From assembly GCF_900289145.1 (NCBI RefSeq), contig NZ_OKQO01000007.1, positions 215,107 through 279,106 of the forward strand: a DNA stretch of 64,000 nt, in the 5' to 3' direction. The stretch comes from Neobittarella massiliensis (ex Bilen et al. 2018) (GTDB lineage Bacteria; Bacillota; Clostridia; Oscillospirales; Ruminococcaceae). The notes beneath the pieces were generated by a model, which did not search any database, was not told where the DNA came from, and worked only from the letters and a program-made list of their open reading frames with translations. Of this stretch, positions 22,005-31,190 are shown piece after piece. Both the position numbers and the translations under genes were made by a program. The first letter of the stretch is position 1. Every line of letters begins with the position of its first letter.

Positions 22005-24079
22005 AGGTCCTCCTGTCAGTATGTATGATCACAACAACACCGGTCTCCCCGGCGCACCTGCCGCGCGCACGGGGCGCGTTCCGCGCCGCCCCGGTCATCC
22101 TCTCTAGCGGCCAGTTCTCTGCCGTCCCACGGCCCATGTTCCGCCACCGCGCAAGACCGGCGGTAGGCGGCGCACATCCCACTTTCTTCCGGCCACTCTC
22201 TGCGTCTCAGGCAGCCTGCACCGCCGGGCAGTTCTGTCCCGGCTCCGGCAGTGCCCCGTCCAGCACCCTGTTTTTCGCCGGCAAAAACCAAAAGGCGGAC
22301 ACGCTCCCACTCTTCATTCCTCATCTCTCAGTTCCAATGCCGCTGCCTGTGTCTTGCCCTATGGCCGTATGCTCTCTGCCGGGCAAGCCGCCGGCAGGCG
22401 GGCCTGTTTCATACATAGTGTAGAGAGAGCGGGCGTTTAAAACCGTGTGCGGCGCCAGCAGCCCACAAGCAGACCAGTAGCAGACCAGCACTGACCCAAC
22501 GCCGATCCGAGGCCAGCCTAACACTAGCCTAATACTAGCCCAACTCCAACCCAAAACCAGCCCAACATCATCACCCGTTCCCGCCTATTCTCCAAAAAGA
22601 TGTCCGTCGGACCGCTCTCTTTTCGCCTTTCTTTTCCTCCCCCACCCCGCGCACATCGGTATATGGGGGCAAGGTGTACACACCGGCTCTCTCCGCGGCA
22701 CAAACCGGACCAAACAGCCGTTCTCCCCAGTCACAAAATGGTCCTCTCCTCAAGGTGTCCCCACTCAAAAGCAGAGCTCTGCCAGTACCGGTCCACCGGC
22801 AAACCGGTTCACCAGTGCACCAGCACACCAGTATACCAGCACATCCGCACGGGTCACATTCTATTGGCCGGTATCCCCAGCTCCATATTGGCCGCACCGC
22901 CCGATACCGGCTTTTGCACCCACCTGTTCGGGCAACAGGCGCAGGGCAACAGCAAAATACATCGCGGATCGCCTAACAGAACCTATAAAACCAATGATCT
23001 CCCACCACTACCCAGTTCTGTGCCGCTAAAGCTGCCTCGGCCCTGCTGCTCCCCACTTCATACCGTTCCTGCCAGCAGTTTTTCAGGGCCGTCACCCTCC
23101 ACCAGCTGCTCCCCGCGCACCCCAGTATGCCCCTAGTCGATCACAGTCCCCACCACCGCCCACGCTCTGCTTTCGCCGTGCGCGGTCCCGACATTTTCCG
23201 CCCCCTATGCGCCGTACGGGTTCGACCCCGCGCGGCTGGCGCACCTCCGCTCTCGGTGCGTCGCTGCCGTTCTTTGGGGATCGCCGCGACCGCGCTGCCC
23301 AATAACGAGTAGTTCCGTCCCCGCAGGCGCCGGTTTTCCACGCAGTCGGCCGCCGTATCTATCCGCCTCTTTCTATATCATGTATCTCATATAATAGGCA
23401 GCCGCTCTCTTATCCGCATCCGGTCGGGCCGCCCCGCTACCTCGTCCACTGCGCAGCACCGCACCCATACATTCCGGCTCCCGCGCAGGTCGGCATACAG
23501 GTACACCAACATACCAGCATACCAGCAACCGGCACGCAGTAGACGGCCTACCTTTCCCGGTATAGGCAGGTCTATTCTCCAGGCAGCGAGCTGTCATCAC
23601 TACCGTGCTATTGCCGCCAGCTGTTGAGGGCCGTTTTCCCCCCTGACTGCCGGGTCCACCGCCATTCACCGCTCTGTATATGCGCAGCCACCCCACCAAA
23701 AACCTGCCTGTACTCCGTCTTTCCCGCGCAGCGCCGGCCTGCGCACACACACGTTTTTACCCACTCTAACAGACACCACATATTCCCGCCAGACACCGGC
23801 GGTCACCGGTACCACTTTCTAGGACTATACTACCATAATCAAAAAGCCGGGAGCAGAGGCCCTCCATCCACACATTTTTTAACGTTCCGTGAATTTTTCC
23901 AATATCGACTAAATTTGTCTATTTGTGTGCTATACTATTTGCAAAGACCGCCATATCGAGGTGGTCTCGGCACTGGTCCGGCAGCGCCGCCCGGCGTGGC
24001 TGCCAACTCTCCCAGTATACAGTATAGCACATCCATCCCCGCCGGCCCAAGCAGGCAGGCCCCCCAAGGAGGTATTTGT
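22005..24079. other. 2-kb region without a credible gene
   Basis: Frames on both strands are long only because of high GC; their translations are Pro/Arg/Cys-rich, lack domains and lack ribosome binding sites. The region contains degenerate CCAG-rich repeat tracts (22455-22562, 22781-22845, 23497-23535). A TATACT box near 23931 may belong to the promoter of the lipoprotein gene at 24080. Confidence 0.6.
22781..22845 (+). repeat. Degenerate CACCAG/TACCAG repeat tract
   Basis: Short units such as caccagtg, caccagca, caccagta, taccagca follow one another. Similar units recur at 23497-23535 (caccaacataccagcatacc). Confidence 0.55.
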
Positions 24080-24703
24080 ATGGCGATCTTTAAAAATCAT
24101 CTTGCGCGCACACTGCCAGCTCTGGCCTTAGTCGGTCTCTTTCTGCTGGCCGGCTGCGGTGACAGCACCTCAGGCGGCAGTTCCTCAGACGGCAGTTCCT
24201 CGACTGCCTCCTCCGGCGCCGCCGACAGCAGCGCCACCAATACGCTCACCTCGTTTACCGCCGAGGGTCTGGACGGCAAGACCTACTCGCAGGACTATTT
24301 TGCCCAGTACGATCTCACCATCGTGCAGATCTGGGGCACCTTCTGCTCTCCCTGCATCCGCGAGATGCCCGATATGGTAGCTGTATCTCAGCAGTACGCC
24401 GACCAAAAGGTGGGCATCATCGGTATCGTCATCGACACCACCGATGTCGATGCCAACGTGCTCGAAGACGAGCTCGACGCCGCCAAAAAAATCGTCAAAG
24501 AGACCGGGGCCGATGGGTTCCCGCACCTTATCCCCTCTAAAAGCCTCATACAGTCCAAGCTGCAGTACGTTACCGGCACCCCCGAAACTGTGCTGGTCGA
24601 CAAGACCGGCAAAGCGGTAAAGATCATCACCGGCATGCGCACCCAAGCCCAGCTGCGCAACGAGCTCGACGCCGCGCTGCAAAAGGTGGCCCAAAATGGA
24701 TAG
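24080..24703 (+). CDS. TlpA-like thioredoxin-fold lipoprotein
   Basis: 207 residues, exported and lipid-anchored: signal 'TLPALALVGLFLLAGC' with lipobox Cys at ~27, a Ser/Gly-rich linker (~30-65), then a TlpA/ResA-like thioredoxin domain with active site 'WGTFCSPCIREM' and the cis-Pro region 'VTGTPETVLVDKTGK'. Works outside the membrane as a thiol-disulfide reductase/oxidase. A longer frame exists upstream, but AAGGAGG is seven bases before the ATG at 24080. Overlaps the next gene by 8 nt in an operon with a CXXC peptide and a polytopic Fe-S protein, a known clostridial trio that probably supplies electrons to it. Confidence 0.92.
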   Translation: MAIFKNHLARTLPALALVGLFLLAGCGDSTSGGSSSDGSSSTASSGAADSSATNTLTSFTAEGLDGKTYSQDYFAQYDLTIVQIWGTFCSPCIREMPDMVAVSQQYADQKVGIIGIVIDTTDVDANVLEDELDAAKKIVKETGADGFPHLIPSKSLIQSKLQYVTGTPETVLVDKTGKAVKIITGMRTQAQLRNELDAALQKVAQNG

Positions 24704-24854
24704 GCGCACCGGTCTCACCGTCCACCGGCTGGCCGCACCGCTCCTTATTTTACTGGGCCTTATCATGATGGCCGTAGGCGTCTGGCGGGGCGAGGCAGCC
24801 GTGGTGCTGCAAAAAGCCGTCAACATCTGTCTGGAGTGTATCGGCATTGGCTAG
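24696..24854 (+). CDS. CD1871A-type CXXC motif small membrane protein
   Basis: 52 residues: one membrane helix ('LAAPLLILLGLIMMAVGVW') and the C-terminal ending 'KAVNICLECIGIG' with the C-x-x-C that defines this clostridial family. It starts inside the end of the lipoprotein gene (ATG 24696) and its TAG lies within the TTGGCTAG that opens the next gene. Likely a membrane thiol relay between the Fe-S protein and the TlpA-like lipoprotein (inference). Confidence 0.82.
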   Translation: MDRRTGLTVHRLAAPLLILLGLIMMAVGVWRGEAAVVLQKAVNICLECIGIG

Positions 24855-25755
24855 CAAAAAGGCCCGGGGCGGGCGGCTGCGGCTGTGGGTGCAGGCGGCC
24901 AGCGCGGCACTCTCCAACGGCTATCTGGTAGGCTTTGCCCGGGGCAACATCTTTAAGGGGCGCAGCAAGGCGGTCTGCCTGCCGGGTCTCAACTGCTACT
25001 CCTGTCCCGGTGCCATCGGCGCCTGCCCCATCGGCTCGCTGCAGGCGGTGTTGGGCCACCGCAGCTATCAGTTCGCCTTTTATGTGCTGGGCTTTTTAAC
25101 GGTAGTAGGCGCGCTGGGCGGGCGTTTTGTCTGCGGCTGGCTGTGCCCCTTTGGGCTCATTCAAGATCTGCTCTTTAAGATCCCTTTTTTCAAAAAGCTG
25201 CGCAAGCTCCCCGGCGATCGCTTTTTAAAATACTTAAAATATGTCATGCTGGTGGTGCTGGTCTTCCTGCTGCCACTCTACGCCGTCGACTTTTTGGGTC
25301 AGGGCAGCCCCTGGTTTTGTAAGTATGTCTGTCCGGCCGGCACGCTGGAGGGCGGTCTGCCGCTGGTGGCTGCCAACTCCGGCCTGCAGGCGGCGGTGGG
25401 TTGGCTCTTTGCCTGGAAAAATGCCATCCTCATCGCGATCATTGTTCTCTCGCTCCTGGTCTACCGGCCGTTTTGCCGCTATCTCTGCCCGCTGGGCGGT
25501 ATCTACGGGCTGTTTAATCCCATCTCCCTGTACCGCATCCGGCTAGACCCAGCCGCCTGCACCCAGTGTGGTGCCTGCCAAAAGGCCTGCAAACTGGATA
25601 TCGATATCTTCCGCCACCCCGGCAGCCCCGACTGTATCCGCTGCGGCGCCTGTACTCGCGCCTGCCCCCACGGTGCCATCACGATGGGGATCACCTCTCC
25701 CTGTAAGGACGGCCAAAATAGCCGCCACTGCAAAAAAGGCGATCGACTTGCCTAA
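24847..25755 (+). CDS. Polytopic 4Fe-4S binding protein (NapH/YccM-like)
   Basis: 302 residues, about five membrane helices. Cys motifs: 'LNCYSCPGAIGACPIG' near 55, 'GWLCPFG' (~98) and 'CKYVCPAGTLEGG' (~160) in membrane loops, then a C-terminal ferredoxin domain with 'CTQCGACQKACKLDID' and 'CIRCGACTRACPHGAI' for two 4Fe-4S clusters. It would move electrons across the membrane. The start is TTG, overlapping the preceding stop, with GGAG about 10 bases upstream. Third gene of the TlpA operon, ended by a strong terminator. Confidence 0.88.
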   Translation: MASKKARGGRLRLWVQAASAALSNGYLVGFARGNIFKGRSKAVCLPGLNCYSCPGAIGACPIGSLQAVLGHRSYQFAFYVLGFLTVVGALGGRFVCGWLCPFGLIQDLLFKIPFFKKLRKLPGDRFLKYLKYVMLVVLVFLLPLYAVDFLGQGSPWFCKYVCPAGTLEGGLPLVAANSGLQAAVGWLFAWKNAILIAIIVLSLLVYRPFCRYLCPLGGIYGLFNPISLYRIRLDPAACTQCGACQKACKLDIDIFRHPGSPDCIRCGACTRACPHGAITMGITSPCKDGQNSRHCKKGDRLA

Positions 25756-25801
25756 AATAGGCCAAATTTACAATTTTGTAACAATTGGATACATTAAAAT
25801 A

Positions 25802-25846
25802 GGGCGACAGATAGGAGCAGTTTCTATCTGTCGCCCCGCCTTTTTC
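25802..25846 (+). terminator. Terminator of the TlpA operon
   Basis: 13-bp perfect stem gggcgacagatag/ctatctgtcgccc, loop of 9, then gcctttttc. Confidence 0.88.
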
Positions 25847-25892
25847 CCGCCCATCATCTCCAACATCGGGGGCCCTACCGCCATGTAAACAC

Positions 25893-25925
25893 AAAAAAGG
25901 CGGCTGCCACAGGCAGCCGTCTCTT
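25893..25925 (-). terminator. Terminator of the nucleoside hydrolase gene
   Basis: Minus strand cggcagcc/ggctgccg-type stem with a 3-nt loop followed by six T. Confidence 0.8.
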
Positions 25926-25934
25926 TTATCAATC

Positions 25935-26870
25935 TTACAGCATGTGCTCCATCATCAGCTTTTTCATGCGGGGATTGTCCAGTTTTTTGCACATGGTGGC
26001 GTTGGGCTCTTTGCCCAGCGTGTTGGTCCAGTCACACACCACCTGGCCCAGCGTCTGCTCGCTGTGGGTCTCTACGTAGGTATAGGCGTGCGGGGCCTCG
26101 ATGATGAGGTCGGGCCACAGCGCCACCGCCATAGCCACCGGGTCGGCCATGTCCAGGCAGGGGTGGCCAAAACGGCCCTCGTTGAGTTCCATCAGGCACT
26201 TGTTGCAGCGGATGCAAAAATGCGAGCACTCGGTCTCTTTATCCAAGTAGGCAATGTCCTCCGGCTCCAGCATAGCATCACCGCAGCACATATCCCACCC
26301 CACATACACCTGATCGATGCCCGATTTCAGCACCACATCACAGGCCTCGGGGTCGGCCCAAATATTAAACTCAGCCACCGGGCTGACATTGCCGGGGGCA
26401 AAGCCAGAGGTGCCCATGATATAGAGCTTTTTGATCTTTTTGGCGATGTCGGGCGCCTTGAGCACTGCCATAGCGATGTTGGTCAGCGGCCCCAGCGCCA
26501 CGATCTCAAGTTCACCGTCGTATTTGCGGGCCATATCGATTATGACGTCGATACCGTGCCCCTCGCTCAGCTGGTGCGCCGGCTCGGGTAGATCCATGTT
26601 GCCCATGCCGTCCTCGCCGTGGGTCTCGTAGGAGTGGATGAGCTTGCGCAGCAGCGGCCGATCCATACCCGCATACACGGGGGGCATGTAGGTGCCCGCC
26701 ACCTCACAGGAGATCAGGGCGTTTTTGTTGGCCTGCTCAATGGTCACGTTACCGGCAACGGTGGTGATGGCCTCGACCTTTACGTCTTTGCACTTGAGTG
26801 CCATAATGATGGCCACTGCATCGTCGGAGCCGGTATCGGTGTCGATGAGGAAAATGCGCTGTTTATCCAT
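25935..26870 (-). CDS. Inosine/uridine-preferring nucleoside hydrolase
   Basis: 311 residues, cytosolic. Hydrolyses ribonucleosides to base and ribose. The N-terminal Ca-binding motif is intact ('FLIDTDTGSDDAVAII'), 'LEIVALGPLTNIAMAVL' and 'MGTSGFAPGNVSPVAEFN' are family blocks, and the late Asp is in 'CLDMADPVAMAVAL'. Single gene with its own terminator; GGAGGTAC precedes the ATG. The decayed copy inside the mobile element (13452-13868) resembles this gene more than the others here. One of four chromosomal members in the window. Confidence 0.93.
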   Translation of the reverse strand: MDKQRIFLIDTDTGSDDAVAIIMALKCKDVKVEAITTVAGNVTIEQANKNALISCEVAGTYMPPVYAGMDRPLLRKLIHSYETHGEDGMGNMDLPEPAHQLSEGHGIDVIIDMARKYDGELEIVALGPLTNIAMAVLKAPDIAKKIKKLYIMGTSGFAPGNVSPVAEFNIWADPEACDVVLKSGIDQVYVGWDMCCGDAMLEPEDIAYLDKETECSHFCIRCNKCLMELNEGRFGHPCLDMADPVAMAVALWPDLIIEAPHAYTYVETHSEQTLGQVVCDWTNTLGKEPNATMCKKLDNPRMKKLMMEHML

Positions 26871-27298
26871 TTGTGTACCTCCAGGTAGTCATAGCAATCC
26901 AGACCCCTGCCCTGTAAACAGCGGGCAGAAGTGCCAGAAAGGGGCTCGGGGCCACTTGCCCATGAGCCTTTGTTGTTATAACTTCCGGCAGGGGTGGGTG
27001 CACGGCGCCCCCGCCAACATTTTCATTTTACCAGTTTTTTTTAAACAGTCAACTGTAACACAAATTTTTGTGCACTTCACAGATTCGGCTGGTCCATATT
27101 TGTGAAGGATATAGGTGGACAAAACTAAAAATCGCCTGTTTTCCAAGGCGGCGGCGCAACAAATTGGCGGTTTTTTCTCAATTTAGAGGTGCAAAGAGCC
27201 ATTTTTTGGCGCTGGGACTGCTGTTTTCGCCTCTCGGTTGTGCTATAATGAGAAATACTGACATACATCAAACCAATTTTTTGAAGGAGGACTATAAA
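26871..27298. other. Divergent intergenic region before metG
   Basis: About 430 bases. A TATAAT box at 27244-27249 lies 50 bases before metG, without a good -35. Several GC-rich inverted segments are present, but I cannot identify a T-box or riboswitch; no gene. Confidence 0.5.
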
Positions 27299-29260
27299 AT
27301 GCGTGACAAAAACACATTTTATATCACGACGCCTATCTACTATCCGTCCGATAAACTGCATATCGGGCACAGCTACTGCACCGTGGCCACCGACGTAATG
27401 GCCCGGTACAAGCGAATGCAGGGGTTTGATGTCATGTTTCTCACCGGCACCGACGAGCACGGCCAGAAGATTGAGCAAAAAGCCACTGCTGCCGGGGTCA
27501 CCCCCCAGCAGTACGTCGACGATATCGTGGCCGGCATCAAAGACCTATGGAAGCTGATGAACATCTCTAACGACCGGTTCATCCGCACCACCGACGACTA
27601 TCACGTCGAGTCGGTACAGAAGATCTTTCGCCGCCTGTACGAGCAGGGCGACATCTATAAATCGGTGTATAAAGGCAAGTACTGCACCCCCTGTGAGTCG
27701 TTTTGGACCGAGAGCCAGTTGGTCGACGGCAAGTGCCCCGACTGTGGCCGCGAGGTGGTAGACGCCGAGGAAGAGGCGTATTTCTTTAGGCTCTCGAACT
27801 ACGCCGATCGCCTGGTAAAGTACTACGAAGAGCACCCCACCTTTATCGAGCCGGCCTCCCGTTTAAACGAGATGGTCAACAACTTTATAAAACCCGGTCT
27901 GGAGGATCTGTGTGTCTCCCGCACCAGTTTCAGCTGGGGCATCCCGGTCGATTTTGACCCCGGGCACGTGGTGTACGTGTGGGTAGACGCCCTGACCAAC
28001 TACATCACCGCCCTGGGCTACGAGAACGACCGCTACCACGACTTCGACAAGTACTGGCCGGCCAACGTGCAGTTCGTGGGCAAAGAGATCACCCGCTTCC
28101 ACACCATCATCTGGCCGGCTATGCTCATGGCGCTAGATCTGCCGCTGCCGGGAAAAGTCTACGGCCACGGCTGGCTGCTGATGGACGGCGGCAAGATGAG
28201 CAAATCGTTTGGCAACGTGGTGGACCCTGAGATCCTCTGCCGCCGCTACGGCGTCGATTCGCTGCGCTATTTCCTGCTGCGGGAATTTCCCTTTGGCTCC
28301 GACGGCAACTTCACCAACGAGCTGCTCATCAACCGCATCAACTCCGACTTAGCCAACGACCTGGGCAATCTGGTGTCGCGCACCGTGTCGATGGTAGAAA
28401 AATACTTTGGCGGCAAGCTGCCCGCCGGCCGCCAGCACGAGGAGCTGGACGATGAGCTTATCGCCCAGGTCACCGGCTTAAAGGCGATATACGACGAGAG
28501 CATGGAGAAGTTTGCCTTCCAGCAGGCGCTCATCGACGTATTCAAAGTGGTGTCGCGCACCAACAAGTACATCGACGAGACCTCCCCCTGGGTGCTGGCC
28601 AAAGACGAGCAAAACAGCATTCGTCTGGCCACGGTGATGTACAACCTGCTGGAATCTATTCGGGTGTGCGCCACACTGCTCACGCCTTTTATGCCCGACA
28701 CCGTCGAGAAGATCTTCGACCAGATCGGCGCCGACCGGGCCAGCGCCACCTATCAGGCGGCGGACAAGTTTGGGATCTTGCCCGAGGACGTGGCGGTGCA
28801 GAAAGGCGATACGCTGTTCCCCCGCATAGACGCCAAAAAAGAGCTGGCCATGCTGGAAGAGGAACAAAAGGCCAAGATGGCCGCTGCCCAGAAAGCAGCA
28901 GCCGAGGAGGCCGCCCCCCAAGAGGAAGAGATCCCCGGTATCATCACCATCGACGACTTTTCCAAAGTACAGCTTTTGCCCTGCGACGTGCTGGCCTGCG
29001 AGCCGGTAAAGAAGAGCGACAAGCTGTTAAAATTCAAGCTGTTCGATGGCCAGAGAGAGCGCCAGGTAGTATCGGGTATTGCCAAGTGGTACGCGCCGGA
29101 GGACCTGGTGGGTAAAAAATTGCTGGTAGTCGCCAACCTAAAGCCGGTGAAGCTGCGGGGCGAGATCAGCGAGGGGATGATCCTCTCGGCCGAGTGCGGC
29201 GACGACGTACAGGTCATCACCCTGGAGGGCACCATCAAAGCCGGCAGCAAGATCTGCTAG
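27299..29260 (+). CDS. metG: Methionyl-tRNA synthetase
   Basis: 653 residues, class I synthetase charging tRNA-Met. 'HIGHSY' (class I HIGH box) near 22, zinc-binding knuckle 'CTPCESFWTESQLVDGKCPDC' start and end Cys pairs near 127-147, KMSKS loop 'GGKMSKSFGN' near 300, helical anticodon domain, and a C-terminal EMAP/Trbp111-type tRNA-binding domain from about 550 ('FSKVQLLPCDVLACEPV'). A longer frame begins at 27068, but AAGGAGG at 27284-27290 fits only the ATG at 27299. Followed by a terminator and tatD, a common Firmicute order. Confidence 0.97.
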   Translation: MRDKNTFYITTPIYYPSDKLHIGHSYCTVATDVMARYKRMQGFDVMFLTGTDEHGQKIEQKATAAGVTPQQYVDDIVAGIKDLWKLMNISNDRFIRTTDDYHVESVQKIFRRLYEQGDIYKSVYKGKYCTPCESFWTESQLVDGKCPDCGREVVDAEEEAYFFRLSNYADRLVKYYEEHPTFIEPASRLNEMVNNFIKPGLEDLCVSRTSFSWGIPVDFDPGHVVYVWVDALTNYITALGYENDRYHDFDKYWPANVQFVGKEITRFHTIIWPAMLMALDLPLPGKVYGHGWLLMDGGKMSKSFGNVVDPEILCRRYGVDSLRYFLLREFPFGSDGNFTNELLINRINSDLANDLGNLVSRTVSMVEKYFGGKLPAGRQHEELDDELIAQVTGLKAIYDESMEKFAFQQALIDVFKVVSRTNKYIDETSPWVLAKDEQNSIRLATVMYNLLESIRVCATLLTPFMPDTVEKIFDQIGADRASATYQAADKFGILPEDVAVQKGDTLFPRIDAKKELAMLEEEQKAKMAAAQKAAAEEAAPQEEEIPGIITIDDFSKVQLLPCDVLACEPVKKSDKLLKFKLFDGQRERQVVSGIAKWYAPEDLVGKKLLVVANLKPVKLRGEISEGMILSAECGDDVQVITLEGTIKAGSKIC

Positions 29261-29278
29261 GCACCCTTTAGAACACAG

Positions 29279-29308
29279 AAAAATGCGCCGCATCAGCGGC
29301 GCATTTTT
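29279..29308 (+). terminator. Terminator after metG
   Basis: aaaaatgcgccgc/gcggcgcattttt stem, loop atca. Confidence 0.92.
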
Positions 29309-29353
29309 AAACGCTTTTCACTTTTATTTCAGCCATAAAAAAGGATGATCGCT

Positions 29354-30124
29354 ATGACACAGATCTTTGACTCCCACGCCCATTACGACTCCAGTCGATT
29401 TGATGGCGACCGCGACCAGCTCATCGCCTCGCTGCCGGCCTGCGGGGTAGCCTACGTGGTAAACGCAGCCTGCGATATCGAGAGCTGCTACACCTCCCGC
29501 CAACTGACCGAGCGCTACCCTTTCTTTTACTGCAGTGCCGGCGTGCACCCCTTGTCGGCGGCGGAGGTGGTGGGCACCGATTACCTGGATGTAGTGCGGC
29601 GCTGTGCCACCGAAAACCCCAAGGCAGTGGCCATCGGCGAGATCGGGCTGGACTACCATTACGACGACCTGCACAGAGAGGCCCAAAAACAGATATTTGA
29701 CGAGCAGATGGCACTGGCTGAACAGCTGGATATGCCGGTCATCATCCACAGCCGGGAGGCCACCGCCGACACGTTGGAGATCGTGCAGCGGCACCGCTGC
29801 CGAGGGGTGGTGCACTGCTTTTCGGGCAGTGCCGAGACCGCCCGCCAGTACCTGGACATGGGCTATTATGTGGGTTTTACGGGGGCAGTGACCTTTAAAA
29901 ATGCCAAAAAGCCGGTGCAGGCGGCAGCCGCCGTGCCGCTGGACCGGCTGCTCATCGAGACCGATTGCCCCTATATGGCCCCTGTACCCTGCCGCGGCAA
30001 GCGGTGCGACTCTACCATGATCCCCTATACCGCCCAGGTGTTGGCAGATATCCACAGCGTGCCGGCAGAGGATATCCTGGCCTGCACTTTAGACAATGCC
30101 AAACGCTTGTTTGGCCTGTCATAA
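29354..30124 (+). CDS. TatD family metal-dependent hydrolase
   Basis: 256 residues, TIM-barrel amidohydrolase; relatives act as 3'-5' DNA exonucleases or deacylases. Metal ligands: 'DSHAHYD' at the N-terminus, Glu in 'AIGEIGLDYHYD', 'MPVIIHSREA', 'GVVHCFSG' and Asp in 'LIETDCPYMAP'. An ATG lies at 29345 too, but the purine-rich site AAAAAAGG abuts it and is 9 nt from the ATG at 29354, which I choose. Follows metG after a terminator. Confidence 0.93.
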   Translation: MTQIFDSHAHYDSSRFDGDRDQLIASLPACGVAYVVNAACDIESCYTSRQLTERYPFFYCSAGVHPLSAAEVVGTDYLDVVRRCATENPKAVAIGEIGLDYHYDDLHREAQKQIFDEQMALAEQLDMPVIIHSREATADTLEIVQRHRCRGVVHCFSGSAETARQYLDMGYYVGFTGAVTFKNAKKPVQAAAAVPLDRLLIETDCPYMAPVPCRGKRCDSTMIPYTAQVLADIHSVPAEDILACTLDNAKRLFGLS

Positions 30125-30171
30125 ATATACTATTCGTAATTATTAGCAAGCAATATACAACTCTGCGGTTC

Positions 30172-30210
30172 AAAGGCAGGGGCGACTATTGACAGTCGTC
30201 CCTGCCTTTT
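30172..30210. terminator. Bidirectional terminator between tatD and the PfkB genes
   Basis: aaaggcaggggcgact pairs with agtcgtccctgcctttt (with G-U pairs) around a short loop. Confidence 0.75.
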
Positions 30211-30278
30211 CTGGCATATACATGCCTATATGTCTCCTGCAGATCGATCTTTTCCCAAAGGGAAACGGGGGCTGTTCG

Positions 30279-31190
30279 CTACTGCTTCAAAACCGCCTGC
30301 ACAGCAGCCAGCGACAGGGCCGGATTTACCGTCTCCTCGCTCTGTAATGCCAAATTGGCGCAAGCGGTAGAGAATTCCAGTGTTGCGCGGCCGCTGAGGC
30401 CCTGTAAAAAGCTGTAGAGCAGCCCCGCCGTAAAAGCGTCCCCCGCCCCGGTGGCGCTGACTGCATGCGAAAGCGGCGGAGGGCTGTAGCGGGTGCGGCC
30501 GTCTTGACTAGCCCAGTAAGAACCGCCGGGGCCCAAAGTGACACAGAGGTTTTGCACCCCTCTGGCCAACACCTGATCGGCAATGCGGTCCAGATCGGTC
30601 TCGCCGGTCAGGGCCTGTGCCTCCTGCTGGTTGGCCTTTAGTGTGTGCAGCATATCCAGACAGGCGGCAGTCGGCTCTGCCAATGCCGGGGCGCCGATAT
30701 CTAAAAAGATGGGCTTATCGCCATAATTTTGGCGGATATAATCGAGCGTGGCCGCCGGCAGTGTGGGGCAGATGAGCAGCACCTGCGCCTGGTGCAGCAG
30801 CTTCCGGTGCCGGTTCAGGTATTCGGGAGTGATGTAGCTGGTGATCTCGCCGTCGGCGGCGCCAAAATACATCTCGCCGTCGGGGCTGGTGATCCCCATG
30901 AACACCGAGGTGGGCAGCGCCTGGGTGACCTGCACCTGCTCACAGCCCAGACCGGCTGCGCGGCAGTCGCGCAGCAGCATCTGCCCCTGGGGGTCATCCC
31001 CCACACAGGAGAGCAGCTCTACATGGCCCGGCCCCAATAGCCGGGCCAAATTCTCGGCGATGTTGCGCACAATGCCCCCGCTGGAGGAGCGCACTTTAAA
31101 ATCGGTGTTCTTAACGCCGGTGACGATGGGATGCCGGGCAAAACCGATGATATCGATGCTGGCCAGGCCGATACACACTACTTCAGCCAC
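30279..31190 (-). CDS. PfkB-family sugar/nucleoside kinase, copy 3 of 3
   Basis: 303 residues, ribokinase/pseudouridine-kinase-like. 'GGIVRNIAENLARLLG' is the N-terminal substrate signature (PfkB signature 1 region), and 'SATGAGDAFTAGLL' near 245 holds the catalytic Asp and anion hole. The start is a GTG at 31190, overlapping the stop of the preceding kinase by 8 nt. Last of three tandem kinases of 30-40 % or better apparent similarity. The substrate is not evident; ribose or pseudouridine would suit the nucleoside hydrolases nearby. Confidence 0.9.
   Translation of the reverse strand: MAEVVCIGLASIDIIGFARHPIVTGVKNTDFKVRSSSGGIVRNIAENLARLLGPGHVELLSCVGDDPQGQMLLRDCRAAGLGCEQVQVTQALPTSVFMGITSPDGEMYFGAADGEITSYITPEYLNRHRKLLHQAQVLLICPTLPAATLDYIRQNYGDKPIFLDIGAPALAEPTAACLDMLHTLKANQQEAQALTGETDLDRIADQVLARGVQNLCVTLGPGGSYWASQDGRTRYSPPPLSHAVSATGAGDAFTAGLLYSFLQGLSGRATLEFSTACANLALQSEETVNPALSLAAVQAVLKQ

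Noticed and set aside
22781..23535. CRISPR array
   Set aside because: The repeats are short, degenerate and contiguous; there are no constant repeats with unique spacers and no cas genes.
22025..23750. Several 60-180 codon frames on both strands
   Set aside because: High-GC artefacts with Pro/Arg/Cys-rich translations, mutually overlapping, no start signals.
23624..24079. N-terminal extension of the TlpA-like lipoprotein
   Set aside because: It would bury the signal peptide; the AAGGAGG site fits the ATG at 24080.
26871..27298. T-box leader of metG
   Set aside because: I could not find the T-box core or a terminator/antiterminator pair here.
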